Shown piece after piece: positions 1 to 5,374 of a stretch of DNA of 6,921 bases. This stretch comes from an uncultured Oscillospiraceae bacterium (GTDB lineage Bacteria > Bacillota > Clostridia > Oscillospirales > Acutalibacteraceae): the NCBI GenBank assembly GCA_900549945.1, contig URQJ01000097.1, positions 1-6,921 on the forward strand. Direction: 5' to 3'. The notes beneath the pieces were generated by a model. That model saw only the letters and a program-made list of their open reading frames with translations, was not told the DNA's origin and ran no database searches. How positions within the stretch are numbered: the stretch's first letter is position 1; every line of letters starts with the position of its first letter. The translations under genes and the position numbers were made by a program.

Positions 1-667
1 ACTGGCTCAGCTTTTCCTCCAGCATGGCCCGCACCGCAGAGCGCTTGCCCTCCGGGGTGGCCTTCATCAGGTCCTCGTAGTTATCCACCATGAGGATGGC
101 CACCACTGGCCGGGTCAGCTCCAGCGTCCGGCGCATCTCCTCGGTGTCGGTGACGTCCATCCAGTAGGTGGTGGCCAGTGCGCTCCGGCCGCCCTCCGGG
201 TGGCTGACGCCGCCGAACACTCGATAGGTGCGGTGGTTCCACACCACGGTCTCCGGGGCCTCGGTCTTGCCCTCCAGCAGCCAGTGGAAGGAGATATTGG
301 GGAACACCGTCTCCAGATGGGCATCGAAGATGCCCTCCCGCTGCTCCGTCAACTGGAGGAAGCTCTCGCTGCTCCAGAGGATATCCTCCGTGGCCAGATC
401 AAAGACCATCATGGGCAGGGGGGTGAAGAGCATATTGCTGGAGCGGGCGGAGTCCATGCCGCCGTAAAATCGCTGGATATACTGGCGCAGACTCTGCTGG
501 GTAGCCTTGCTGCGGCGGCGGCCCAGCAGGAAGAAGGCCACGGCGGCCACGCCCTCGCCAATGGCGAGGCGCACGTCAAAGGGGATCGCTGCCAGGGCAA
601 ACAGCACCAGGCACAGCGAGAAGATCGTGATATTCGTCCGGAGAAGTCGGGCGATCCGTTTATTCAA
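1..667 (-). CDS. GdpP-like membrane protein (PAS plus degenerate GGDEF start), N-terminal part, cut by left edge
   Basis: Seen: reading the minus strand from the TTG at 667-665 gives 222 uninterrupted codons to the window edge. Residues about 14-30 and 32-49 are two hydrophobic membrane segments. Residues about 82-170 fit a PAS domain (LPMMVFDLATEDILW, then YRVFGGVS). Residues 187-222 begin RPVVAILMVDNYEDL, which aligns with RTVVALISFDNREEL at the start of the degenerate GGDEF region of the gdpP product at 2853-4829. Known: GdpP proteins have this order followed by DHH and DHHA1 domains that hydrolyse c-di-AMP. Inference: this is a second GdpP homologue; its catalytic half lies outside the window, so activity cannot be judged. 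TTG is chosen because a GGAGGG site sits 7 nt upstream, no in-frame ATG precedes it, and the first internal Met is residue 71. Codon choice differs from the right-hand genes: 14 of 19 Ala codons are GCC and only 2 are GCG. Confidence 0.85.
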   Translation of the reverse strand, partial: MNKRIARLLRTNITIFSLCLVLFALAAIPFDVRLAIGEGVAAVAFFLLGRRRSKATQQSLRQYIQRFYGGMDSARSSNMLFTPLPMMVFDLATEDILWSSESFLQLTEQREGIFDAHLETVFPNISFHWLLEGKTEAPETVVWNHRTYRVFGGVSHPEGGRSALATTYWMDVTDTEEMRRTLELTRPVVAILMVDNYEDLMKATPEGKRSAVRAMLEEKLSQ

Positions 668-674
668 GGCGCAT

Positions 675-680
675 CCCTCC
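675..680 (-). promoter_or_regulatory. Ribosome binding site that decides a TTG start
   Basis: On the minus strand this reads GGAGGG, with 7 nt to the TTG at 667. An ATG overlaps just downstream (674-672), but its frame closes after four codons (ATG CGC CTT GAA TAA). The long frame therefore starts at TTG. Confidence 0.8.
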
Positions 681-686
681 CTGTTT

Positions 687-709
687 TGGCGGAGTGCGCT
701 GTTCCGCCA
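687..709 (-). promoter_or_regulatory. Stem-loop in the leader of the left GdpP-like gene
   Basis: TGGCGGA (687-693) pairs perfectly with TCCGCCA (703-709), giving a 7-bp GC-rich stem with a 9-nt loop. On the minus-strand transcript it would begin about 8-9 nt after the predicted start site and end 6 nt before the GGAGGG ribosome binding site. No T-run follows, so it is not a terminator. It could affect mRNA stability or translation; that role is inferred. Confidence 0.5.
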
Positions 710-723
710 TTTTGAATTATATT

Positions 724-752
724 ATTATAGCATAGTTTTTCCTCTGCTACAA
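724..752 (-). promoter_or_regulatory. Promoter of the left GdpP-like gene (extended -10)
   Basis: On the minus strand a perfect TATAAT (729-724) is preceded by TGC, forming an extended -10. TTGTAG (752-747) sits upstream with a 17-nt spacer and matches only 3 of 6 bases of the -35 consensus. Transcription would start near 717, leaving a leader of about 50 nt before the TTG. It is a housekeeping sigma-A type promoter by sequence. Confidence 0.75.
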
Positions 753-862
753 CGTCTTTCTTATCGGTTTGAAAAAAGTCTTTTCCGGGGTATTTTTTCG
801 GCGGAGGGATCGGGGAAATGCGGGCTTTGCGAGGGGCGGCGAAAAAAGGGGGAAAGAAAGGC

Positions 863-891
863 TGTACAAATGCGGAGAAATGTGATATACT
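863..891 (+). promoter_or_regulatory. Promoter of the rnjA cluster (extended -10)
   Basis: TGTACA (863-868, 4 of 6 matches to TTGACA) and TATACT (886-891, 5 of 6 matches to TATAAT) are separated by exactly 17 nt. TGA directly before the -10 makes it an extended -10. Transcription would begin near A898. It is the only good promoter I see upstream of rnjA, and it would drive the whole cluster after a leader of about 260 nt. Confidence 0.7.
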
Positions 892-898
892 TTGTGTA

Positions 899-934
899 AA
901 TCGTTGAAAAGCGATTGTCTTTTTTGTATTTTTT
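899..934 (+). promoter_or_regulatory. Stem-loop at the 5' end of the rnjA transcript, followed by T-runs
   Basis: AATCGTT (899-905) and AGCGATT (910-916) form a 7-bp stem with one G-T wobble, closed by a GAAA tetraloop. Two T-rich runs follow, at 920-925 and 927-934. From the predicted start near 898 the stem would be at the extreme 5' end of the mRNA. The layout resembles a weak terminator, but no plus-strand gene lies upstream to be terminated. An attenuator or a 5'-protecting structure is therefore more plausible. Stem and T-runs are seen; the function is inferred. Confidence 0.45.
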
Positions 935-967
935 GCGGAGGCGGCGGGCCTTCGTGATCAAATAAAC

Positions 968-982
968 GAGGGGATTCCCCTC
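968..982 (+). promoter_or_regulatory. Stem-loop in the rnjA leader
   Basis: GAGGGG (968-973) pairs with CCCCTC (977-982) around a 3-nt ATT loop. The stem is perfect, 6 bp and GC-rich, and lies about 70 nt into the predicted leader. No T-run follows. Function unknown. Confidence 0.4.
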
Positions 983-1012
983 ACCACTTTTGCACAGGAC
1001 AGTCGGGCGGGC

Positions 1013-1030
1013 CGCCGGACTTCTCCGGCG
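1013..1030 (+). promoter_or_regulatory. Stem-loop in the rnjA leader
   Basis: GCCGGA (1014-1019) pairs with TCCGGC (1024-1029) around a CTTC loop, and C1013-G1030 extends the stem to 7 bp. No T-run follows, so it is not a terminator. It may be part of a structured leader together with the stems at 899-916 and 968-982. Function unknown. Confidence 0.4.
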
Positions 1031-1138
1031 ATACAGCGCCGCAGAGAAATGTCGGGAGCCGCCTCTATTTTGCCGTGTCCTTTTGCGGAGCAGCTGCGTC
1101 CGCCGACGGGCAGTCTGTCTGTGCGCTACTTATCTTGT

Positions 1139-1145
1139 AAAGGAG
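1139..1145 (+). promoter_or_regulatory. Ribosome binding site of rnjA, with long spacing
   Basis: AAAGGAG is a strong Shine-Dalgarno match but lies 14 nt before the ATG at 1160, longer than the usual 5-10 nt. No other start codon in frame fits better, and the protein begun at 1160 matches RNase J from its first residues. Confidence 0.7.
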
Positions 1146-1159
1146 AATATACAACACAT

Positions 1160-2824
1160 ATGGCAGAAAAATTGAAGATCATTCCTCTGGGCGGTCTCAA
1201 CGAGATCGGCAAGAACTTCACGCTCTTTGAGTGCGGCGAGGATATGGTCATCGTCGACTGCGGCCTCGCATTCCCGGATGAGGAGATGCCCGGCATCGAC
1301 GCCGTCATCCCGGATTTCAGCTTCGTCGAAAAGAACATGGACCGCATCCGCGGCGTTGTGATCACGCACGGCCACGAGGACCACATCGGCTCGCTGCCGT
1401 ACCTCCTCAAAAAGATCCGCGTGCCGGTCTACGGCACGGCGCTGACGATCGCGCTGATCGAGAACAAGCTCAAGGAGCACAATCTCGGCCATGTCCGGCT
1501 GCATGTGACGCCGGCGGGCTCGCACATTCATCTCGGCTGCTTCGACGTGGAGCTGATCCACGTGAACCACTCGATTTCCGACGCGGTGGGCCTCGCGCTC
1601 CACACGCCGGCAGGCGTCATCGTCCATACCGGCGACTTCAAGATCGATTTTACCCCGACGCAGGGCGGCATGATCGATCTCGCGCGGTTTGCGAAGCTCG
1701 GCGAGGAGGGCGTCCTCATGCTGATGGCCGACTCGACGAACGCCGAGCGCCCCGGCTACACACAGACGGAGCAGAAGGTCAATGCGACCTTTGAGTCGAT
1801 GTTCGCGCGTGCCGATGCGAACCACAAGCGTCTGATTATCGCGACGTTCGCGTCGAATATCAGCCGCGTGCAGCAGATCATCAACTGCGCGGCGCAGTAC
1901 GGCCGCAAGGTCGCGCTTTCCGGCCGCAGCATGGTCAATGTGATGACGATCGCGAGCGGCCTCGGCTATCTGGACGTGCCGGACGGCCTCTTGATCGACC
2001 TCAACATGATTTCCCGCTACCCGAAGGACCAGATCGTCCTGATCACGACGGGCAGTCAGGGCGAGCCGATGTCCGCGCTGACGCGCATGGCGTTCGACGA
2101 TCACCGTCAGGTGGCCGTCGGCGAGGACGACATGATTATCATCTCCGCGCGCCCGATCCCGGGCAACGAAAAGACCGTCGGCACGGTTGTTGACGAGCTT
2201 TTGAAGCGCGGCTGCGACGTCGTGTACGAATCGATGTACGAGGTGCACGTTTCGGGCCACGCCTGTCAGGAGGAGCTCAAGATCATTCAGGCGCTGACGA
2301 AGCCGAAGTATTTCATCCCGGTGCACGGCGAGCAGAAGCACCTGCGCAAGCACGCGGGCGTTGCGATGAGCATGGGCGTGCCGCCGGAAAACATCTTCAT
2401 CGGCGATATCGGCAACGCCGTCGAGGTCAACGAGGCGTTTATCCGCCGTCTGCCGGACGTTCCGGCGGGCGCCGTCATGGTCGACGGCCTCGGCGTCGGC
2501 GATGTGGGCAGCATCGTGCTGCGCGACAGAAAGCACCTCGCGGAGGACGGCCTGATTATCGCGGTCTGCACGATCGATTCGGCCTCGGGCGAGGTCGTCT
2601 CCGGGCCGGACATCGTCTCGCGCGGCTTCGTTTACGTGCGCGAGTCCGAGGGGCTGATGGAGGAGGCGCGCAGGCTCGTCGGCCGCACGATCAGCCAGTG
2701 CATGGAGGAGAACGTGCGCGAGTGGAGCGCGATCAAGATCCGCGTGCGCGACAGTCTCTCGCGGCTGCTCTACAACCGCACGAAGCGCAGCCCGATGATC
2801 CTGCCGATCATCATGGAAGTCTGA
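1160..2824 (+). CDS. rnjA: Ribonuclease J (RNase J1-like)
   Basis: A 554-residue cytoplasmic metallo-beta-lactamase/beta-CASP nuclease; the family is usually about 555 residues. RNase J combines 5'-to-3' exonuclease and endonuclease activity and acts in mRNA decay and rRNA maturation in Firmicutes. Seen: the N-terminus MAEKLKIIPLGGLNEIGKN is typical. The zinc-binding motif HGHEDH is at residues 70-75, and further ligands fit H137 (NHSISD) and D159 (HTGDFK). The beta-CASP region contains SNISRVQQII, then SGHA at 365-368 and PVHGE with H389. The intact HGHEDH argues for the catalytic J1 type rather than the degenerate J2 seen in Bacillus. The start at 1160 gives the expected length; an open extension back to 1049 does not look like the family. 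It is the first gene of the cluster, 28 nt before gdpP. Its structured leader suggests post-transcriptional control, which is inference. Confidence 0.96.
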   Translation: MAEKLKIIPLGGLNEIGKNFTLFECGEDMVIVDCGLAFPDEEMPGIDAVIPDFSFVEKNMDRIRGVVITHGHEDHIGSLPYLLKKIRVPVYGTALTIALIENKLKEHNLGHVRLHVTPAGSHIHLGCFDVELIHVNHSISDAVGLALHTPAGVIVHTGDFKIDFTPTQGGMIDLARFAKLGEEGVLMLMADSTNAERPGYTQTEQKVNATFESMFARADANHKRLIIATFASNISRVQQIINCAAQYGRKVALSGRSMVNVMTIASGLGYLDVPDGLLIDLNMISRYPKDQIVLITTGSQGEPMSALTRMAFDDHRQVAVGEDDMIIISARPIPGNEKTVGTVVDELLKRGCDVVYESMYEVHVSGHACQEELKIIQALTKPKYFIPVHGEQKHLRKHAGVAMSMGVPPENIFIGDIGNAVEVNEAFIRRLPDVPAGAVMVDGLGVGDVGSIVLRDRKHLAEDGLIIAVCTIDSASGEVVSGPDIVSRGFVYVRESEGLMEEARRLVGRTISQCMEENVREWSAIKIRVRDSLSRLLYNRTKRSPMILPIIMEV

Positions 2825-2852
2825 TTCATCTGACAAAGGAGAGAAAGGCGTT

Positions 2853-4829
2853 ATGAGAAAACGGCGCATCTGGACGACCTCGCCGGTGTACTATGCCATG
2901 GCGGCCGCCATGCTTGTGATGGCCTGCCTGAGCTTCCGCGGGAACAAGATCCTGTTCGCGGCGGAGCTGACGGCGGCGGTGCTTGCCGCGGTTGCGGTCG
3001 TTGTCACCGACCTGCACTACCGCGTGCATATCCAGACGGCGCTGCGCGCTGCGCGCCGCGTGCTCTCCGCCGAGGAGGAGCGGGACTTCGACCAGTTTGC
3101 GCTGCCGGTGGCGGTGCTCGGGAACCTCGGGGACATCGTGTGGACGAACGCGCGCTTCCGCGAGCTCTTTACCGAGGACGCGGACGGCCGCGGCGACAAC
3201 ATCGCCGCCTATATCTACCCGAAAACGCTGCGCCAGATCCTTTCGGAGAGTGGCACCGCCGTCACCTTCGGCGACCGCGAGTTCACGGCCTACGGCCTGC
3301 GCGCGGGCGGCGGCAGCGTCGTCTACTTTGTCGACGATACCTATTATAAGCAGATCCACAGGGAATTCAGGGACCGGCGCACCGTTGTGGCGCTGATCTC
3401 GTTCGACAACCGCGAGGAGCTCACGCGCGATGCGGACGGCAGCGAGGAATCGCGCATCACCGCCGAGGTGGAGGCCGTTCTGCGCACGTGGGCGAACGAC
3501 ACGATGGGCGGCTTCCTGCGCCTTCTGACGAACGGGCGCTACCTGCTCATCACCGACGACCAGCACGTGGAGGAGGCGAAGGCCAAGCGCTTCGCCGTGC
3601 TCGACAGCGTGCGCGCCATTAAAGGCGAAAACAATATGTCCGCCACGGTTTCGATCGGCATCGGCCGCGGCGCCGCAACGGCCGTGAAGAGCGAGCTGCA
3701 CGCGCGCCACGCGCTTGATATGGCGCTCGGCCGCGGCGGCGATCAGGTTGCCGTCCGCCTGCCGGACGGTACATACGAGTTCTTCGGCGGCCTCTCGAAG
3801 GGCGTGGAAAAGCGCGACAAGGTGCGCACGCGCGTCATCGCGGCCACGCTTTCCGACCACATCAAGTCGAGCGACCGCGTGTTCATCATGGGCCACACGA
3901 ATTCCGACCTCGACAGCGTCGGTTCGGCGGTCGGCATGTGGGCGGCGGTTACGAAGGGGCTCGAGTGCCGCGCCAGTATTGTTATCGACCGCGGCCGCTC
4001 CCTCGCGACGAGCCTGATCAACACGTTCGACCATCAGGCGGAGTACGAGGATATGTTCATCACGCCGCAGGAGGCGCAGGACCTCTGCACGCAGCGGTCG
4101 CTTCTGATCGTGGTGGATACGCATTCGATGACGTTTGTCGAAAGCCCGGAGGTCTTAAAGGCGATCCCGCGCGTCGTCGTGATCGACCACCACCGCATGG
4201 TCGTGGCGCACATTCAAAACGCGATCATCTTTTACCACGAGCCGTATGCGAGCTCCGCCTCCGAGATGGTGGCCGAGCTTGTGCAGTACATCAACGGCGC
4301 CGCGCTCAACAAGCGCGAGGCCACGGCGCTGCTCGCCGGCATCATGCTCGATACGAAGAACTTTGTCCTCAAAACCGGCGTGCGCACCTTCGAGGCCTCG
4401 GCCTACCTGAAGCGGCGCGGCGCCGATACGGTGGAGGTCAAGAAGATGTTCTCGAATTCGCTCGACACCTACAAGGAGCGCTCGCAGCTTGTCGCGGGCG
4501 CGGAGGTCTACAAGGGCTGCGCGATCGCCTGCTCGAACTGGGAGTTTCCGAATATCCGCATCGCGGCGGCGCAGGCAGCCGACGAGCTGCTCTCGATCCA
4601 GAACGTCCGCGCGTCGTTCGTGATTTTCCGCGCGGGCAATGAGACGAATATTTCGGCCCGCAGCCTCGGCGACGTGAACGTGCAGGTGCTGCTCGAGGAA
4701 TTCGGCGGCGGCGGCCACTTGACGATGGCGGGCGCGCAGGTGAAAAACAGCACGACGAACGACGTGCGCAAGGCGCTGGTCCGCGTGCTGGACAGCAAGC
4801 TGGCGCAGGCCTCAAAATTTGAAAACTGA
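2853..4829 (+). CDS. gdpP: c-di-AMP phosphodiesterase GdpP (PAS, degenerate GGDEF, DHH/DHHA1)
   Basis: A 658-residue membrane protein, the usual GdpP length, that hydrolyses cyclic di-AMP to pApA and so influences cell-wall and osmotic balance. Seen: two membrane segments near residues 13-28 and 32-52, then a PAS domain from about 82 to 170. A degenerate GGDEF domain follows (about 178-305), where the catalytic loop reads LLTNGRY (224-230), so cyclase activity is not expected. The DHH domain has GHTNSDLDS with H348, D352 and D354, then VDTH with D422, the DHH triad at 445-447, and D500 in MLDTKN. The DHHA1 domain carries GGGGH at 618-622. All metal ligands known from the family are present, so the enzyme should be active. 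AAAGGAGAG at 2835-2843 is the ribosome binding site. It lies between rnjA (28 nt) and rplI (50 nt); the gdpP-rplI-dnaB order is well known in Firmicutes. A diverged homologue starts at 667 on the opposite strand. Confidence 0.95.
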   Translation: MRKRRIWTTSPVYYAMAAAMLVMACLSFRGNKILFAAELTAAVLAAVAVVVTDLHYRVHIQTALRAARRVLSAEEERDFDQFALPVAVLGNLGDIVWTNARFRELFTEDADGRGDNIAAYIYPKTLRQILSESGTAVTFGDREFTAYGLRAGGGSVVYFVDDTYYKQIHREFRDRRTVVALISFDNREELTRDADGSEESRITAEVEAVLRTWANDTMGGFLRLLTNGRYLLITDDQHVEEAKAKRFAVLDSVRAIKGENNMSATVSIGIGRGAATAVKSELHARHALDMALGRGGDQVAVRLPDGTYEFFGGLSKGVEKRDKVRTRVIAATLSDHIKSSDRVFIMGHTNSDLDSVGSAVGMWAAVTKGLECRASIVIDRGRSLATSLINTFDHQAEYEDMFITPQEAQDLCTQRSLLIVVDTHSMTFVESPEVLKAIPRVVVIDHHRMVVAHIQNAIIFYHEPYASSASEMVAELVQYINGAALNKREATALLAGIMLDTKNFVLKTGVRTFEASAYLKRRGADTVEVKKMFSNSLDTYKERSQLVAGAEVYKGCAIACSNWEFPNIRIAAAQAADELLSIQNVRASFVIFRAGNETNISARSLGDVNVQVLLEEFGGGGHLTMAGAQVKNSTTNDVRKALVRVLDSKLAQASKFEN

Positions 4830-4879
4830 CGGCTGATTTCGCATAAAGCCATATTAAAACAGGAAAAGGGGTTATCACC

Positions 4880-5326
4880 ATGAAAGTTGTACTTCTGGCA
4901 GACGTCAAGGGCGTCGGCAAAAAGGGCGAGCTCATCAATGCTTCAGACGGCTACGCGCGCAATTTCCTCCTGCCGCGAAAGCTCGCGAAGGAGGCGAACG
5001 CGCAGGCGATGAACGAGCTGAAAAACGCCGAGGCCTCGAAAGCCTATAAGATCAAGACCGAGACGGATGAGGCGAAGCGCGCGGCCGAGGCGCTCGAGGG
5101 CAAGTCCGTCAAGATCACGGCGAAGGCCGGGCTCAACGGCAAGCTGTTCGGCGCCGTCACGGCGAAGGAGGTCGCGCAGGAGATCAAGAAGCAGTTCGGC
5201 CTCGAGATTGACAAGCGCAAGATCAATTTGAGCGGCGACATCAAGGCGTTCGGCGTCTATCCGGCGGAGATCAAGCTCTACGCGGGCATCACCGCAAAGC
5301 TCTCCGTCGCCGTGACCGAGGTTTAA
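4880..5326 (+). CDS. rplI: 50S ribosomal protein L9
   Basis: A 148-residue protein of the large ribosomal subunit, which binds 23S rRNA at the base of the L1 stalk and helps keep reading frame. Seen: the N-terminal RNA-binding domain (about 1-50) has the family signature [20 protein letters not shown] at residues 11-30. A charged Ala/Lys/Glu-rich connecting helix follows (about 41-74). The C-terminal domain (about 75-148) includes [11 protein letters not shown] at 84-94. Length is that of the family, and the protein is complete. AGGAAAAGGGG at 4861-4871 provides the ribosome binding site, 8 nt before the ATG. The 50-nt gap after gdpP has no clear promoter or terminator, so it is probably transcribed with its neighbours. 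Confidence 0.97.
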   Translation: MKVVLLADVKGVGKKGELINASDGYARNFLLPRKLAKEANAQAMNELKNAEASKAYKIKTETDEAKRAAEALEGKSVKITAKAGLNGKLFGAVTAKEVAQEIKKQFGLEIDKRKINLSGDIKAFGVYPAEIKLYAGITAKLSVAVTEV

Positions 5327-5335
5327 GCCCGGCTC

Positions 5336-5350
5336 TGCGGCGGTGCCGCA
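5336..5350 (+). other. Small stem-loop between rplI and dnaB
   Basis: TGCGGC (5336-5341) pairs with GCCGCA (5345-5350) around a GGT loop: a 6-bp GC-rich stem in the 48-nt gap. No T-run follows, so it is unlikely to stop transcription. It may be an RNA processing or pause site, or chance in GC-rich DNA. Confidence 0.3.
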
Positions 5351-5374
5351 CATTTCGAAAAGGGGGCTGTACGC

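Larger units (their letters stand above)
668..1159. other. 492-bp divergent intergenic region
   Basis: There is no coding gene here that I can support. From left to right it holds the leader and promoter of the minus-strand gene, an AT-rich then A/G-rich stretch (about 753-862) with no clear operator, the plus-strand promoter at 863-891, and a leader of about 260 nt with stem-loops at 899-916, 968-982 and 1014-1029. The frame upstream of rnjA stays open back to an ATG at 1049, but that ATG has no good ribosome binding site and the added 37 residues do not resemble RNase J. No tRNA, known riboswitch, CRISPR or insertion sequence was recognised. Confidence 0.7.

Noticed and set aside
200..715. 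Plus-strand open frame (171 codons) at the left edge
   Set aside because: It lies antisense to the GdpP-like gene, whose minus-strand frame has a ribosome binding site, a promoter and clear domains; the plus-strand product has none.
771..785. Palindrome-like GAAAA...TTTTC as a possible operator
   Set aside because: The arms are only 5 bp and A/T-rich, and the motif is not repeated elsewhere in the region, so chance is likely.
899..934. Intrinsic terminator of an upstream gene
   Set aside because: The upstream gene is on the other strand, the stem is AT-rich and short, and it lies directly after a good plus-strand promoter. It is kept as a leader element instead.
1049..1159. N-terminal extension of rnjA from the ATG at 1049
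   Set aside because: The 37 added residues do not match RNase J, the ATG lacks a good ribosome binding site, and the start at 1160 gives the expected length and N-terminus.
1130..2869. Long minus-strand open frame (579 codons) opposite rnjA
   Set aside because: It is a mirror of GC-rich codon use in rnjA. Its product is a low-complexity run of Arg, Asp, His, Ala and Val with no recognisable domain, and the sense strand encodes a clear RNase J.
2826..4124. Minus-strand open frame (432 codons) opposite gdpP
   Set aside because: Same shadow effect. The composition is Arg/Ala/His-rich without domains, and the sense strand encodes intact GdpP motifs.
5336..5350. Terminator between rplI and dnaB
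   Set aside because: The stem is only 6 bp and no T-run follows.
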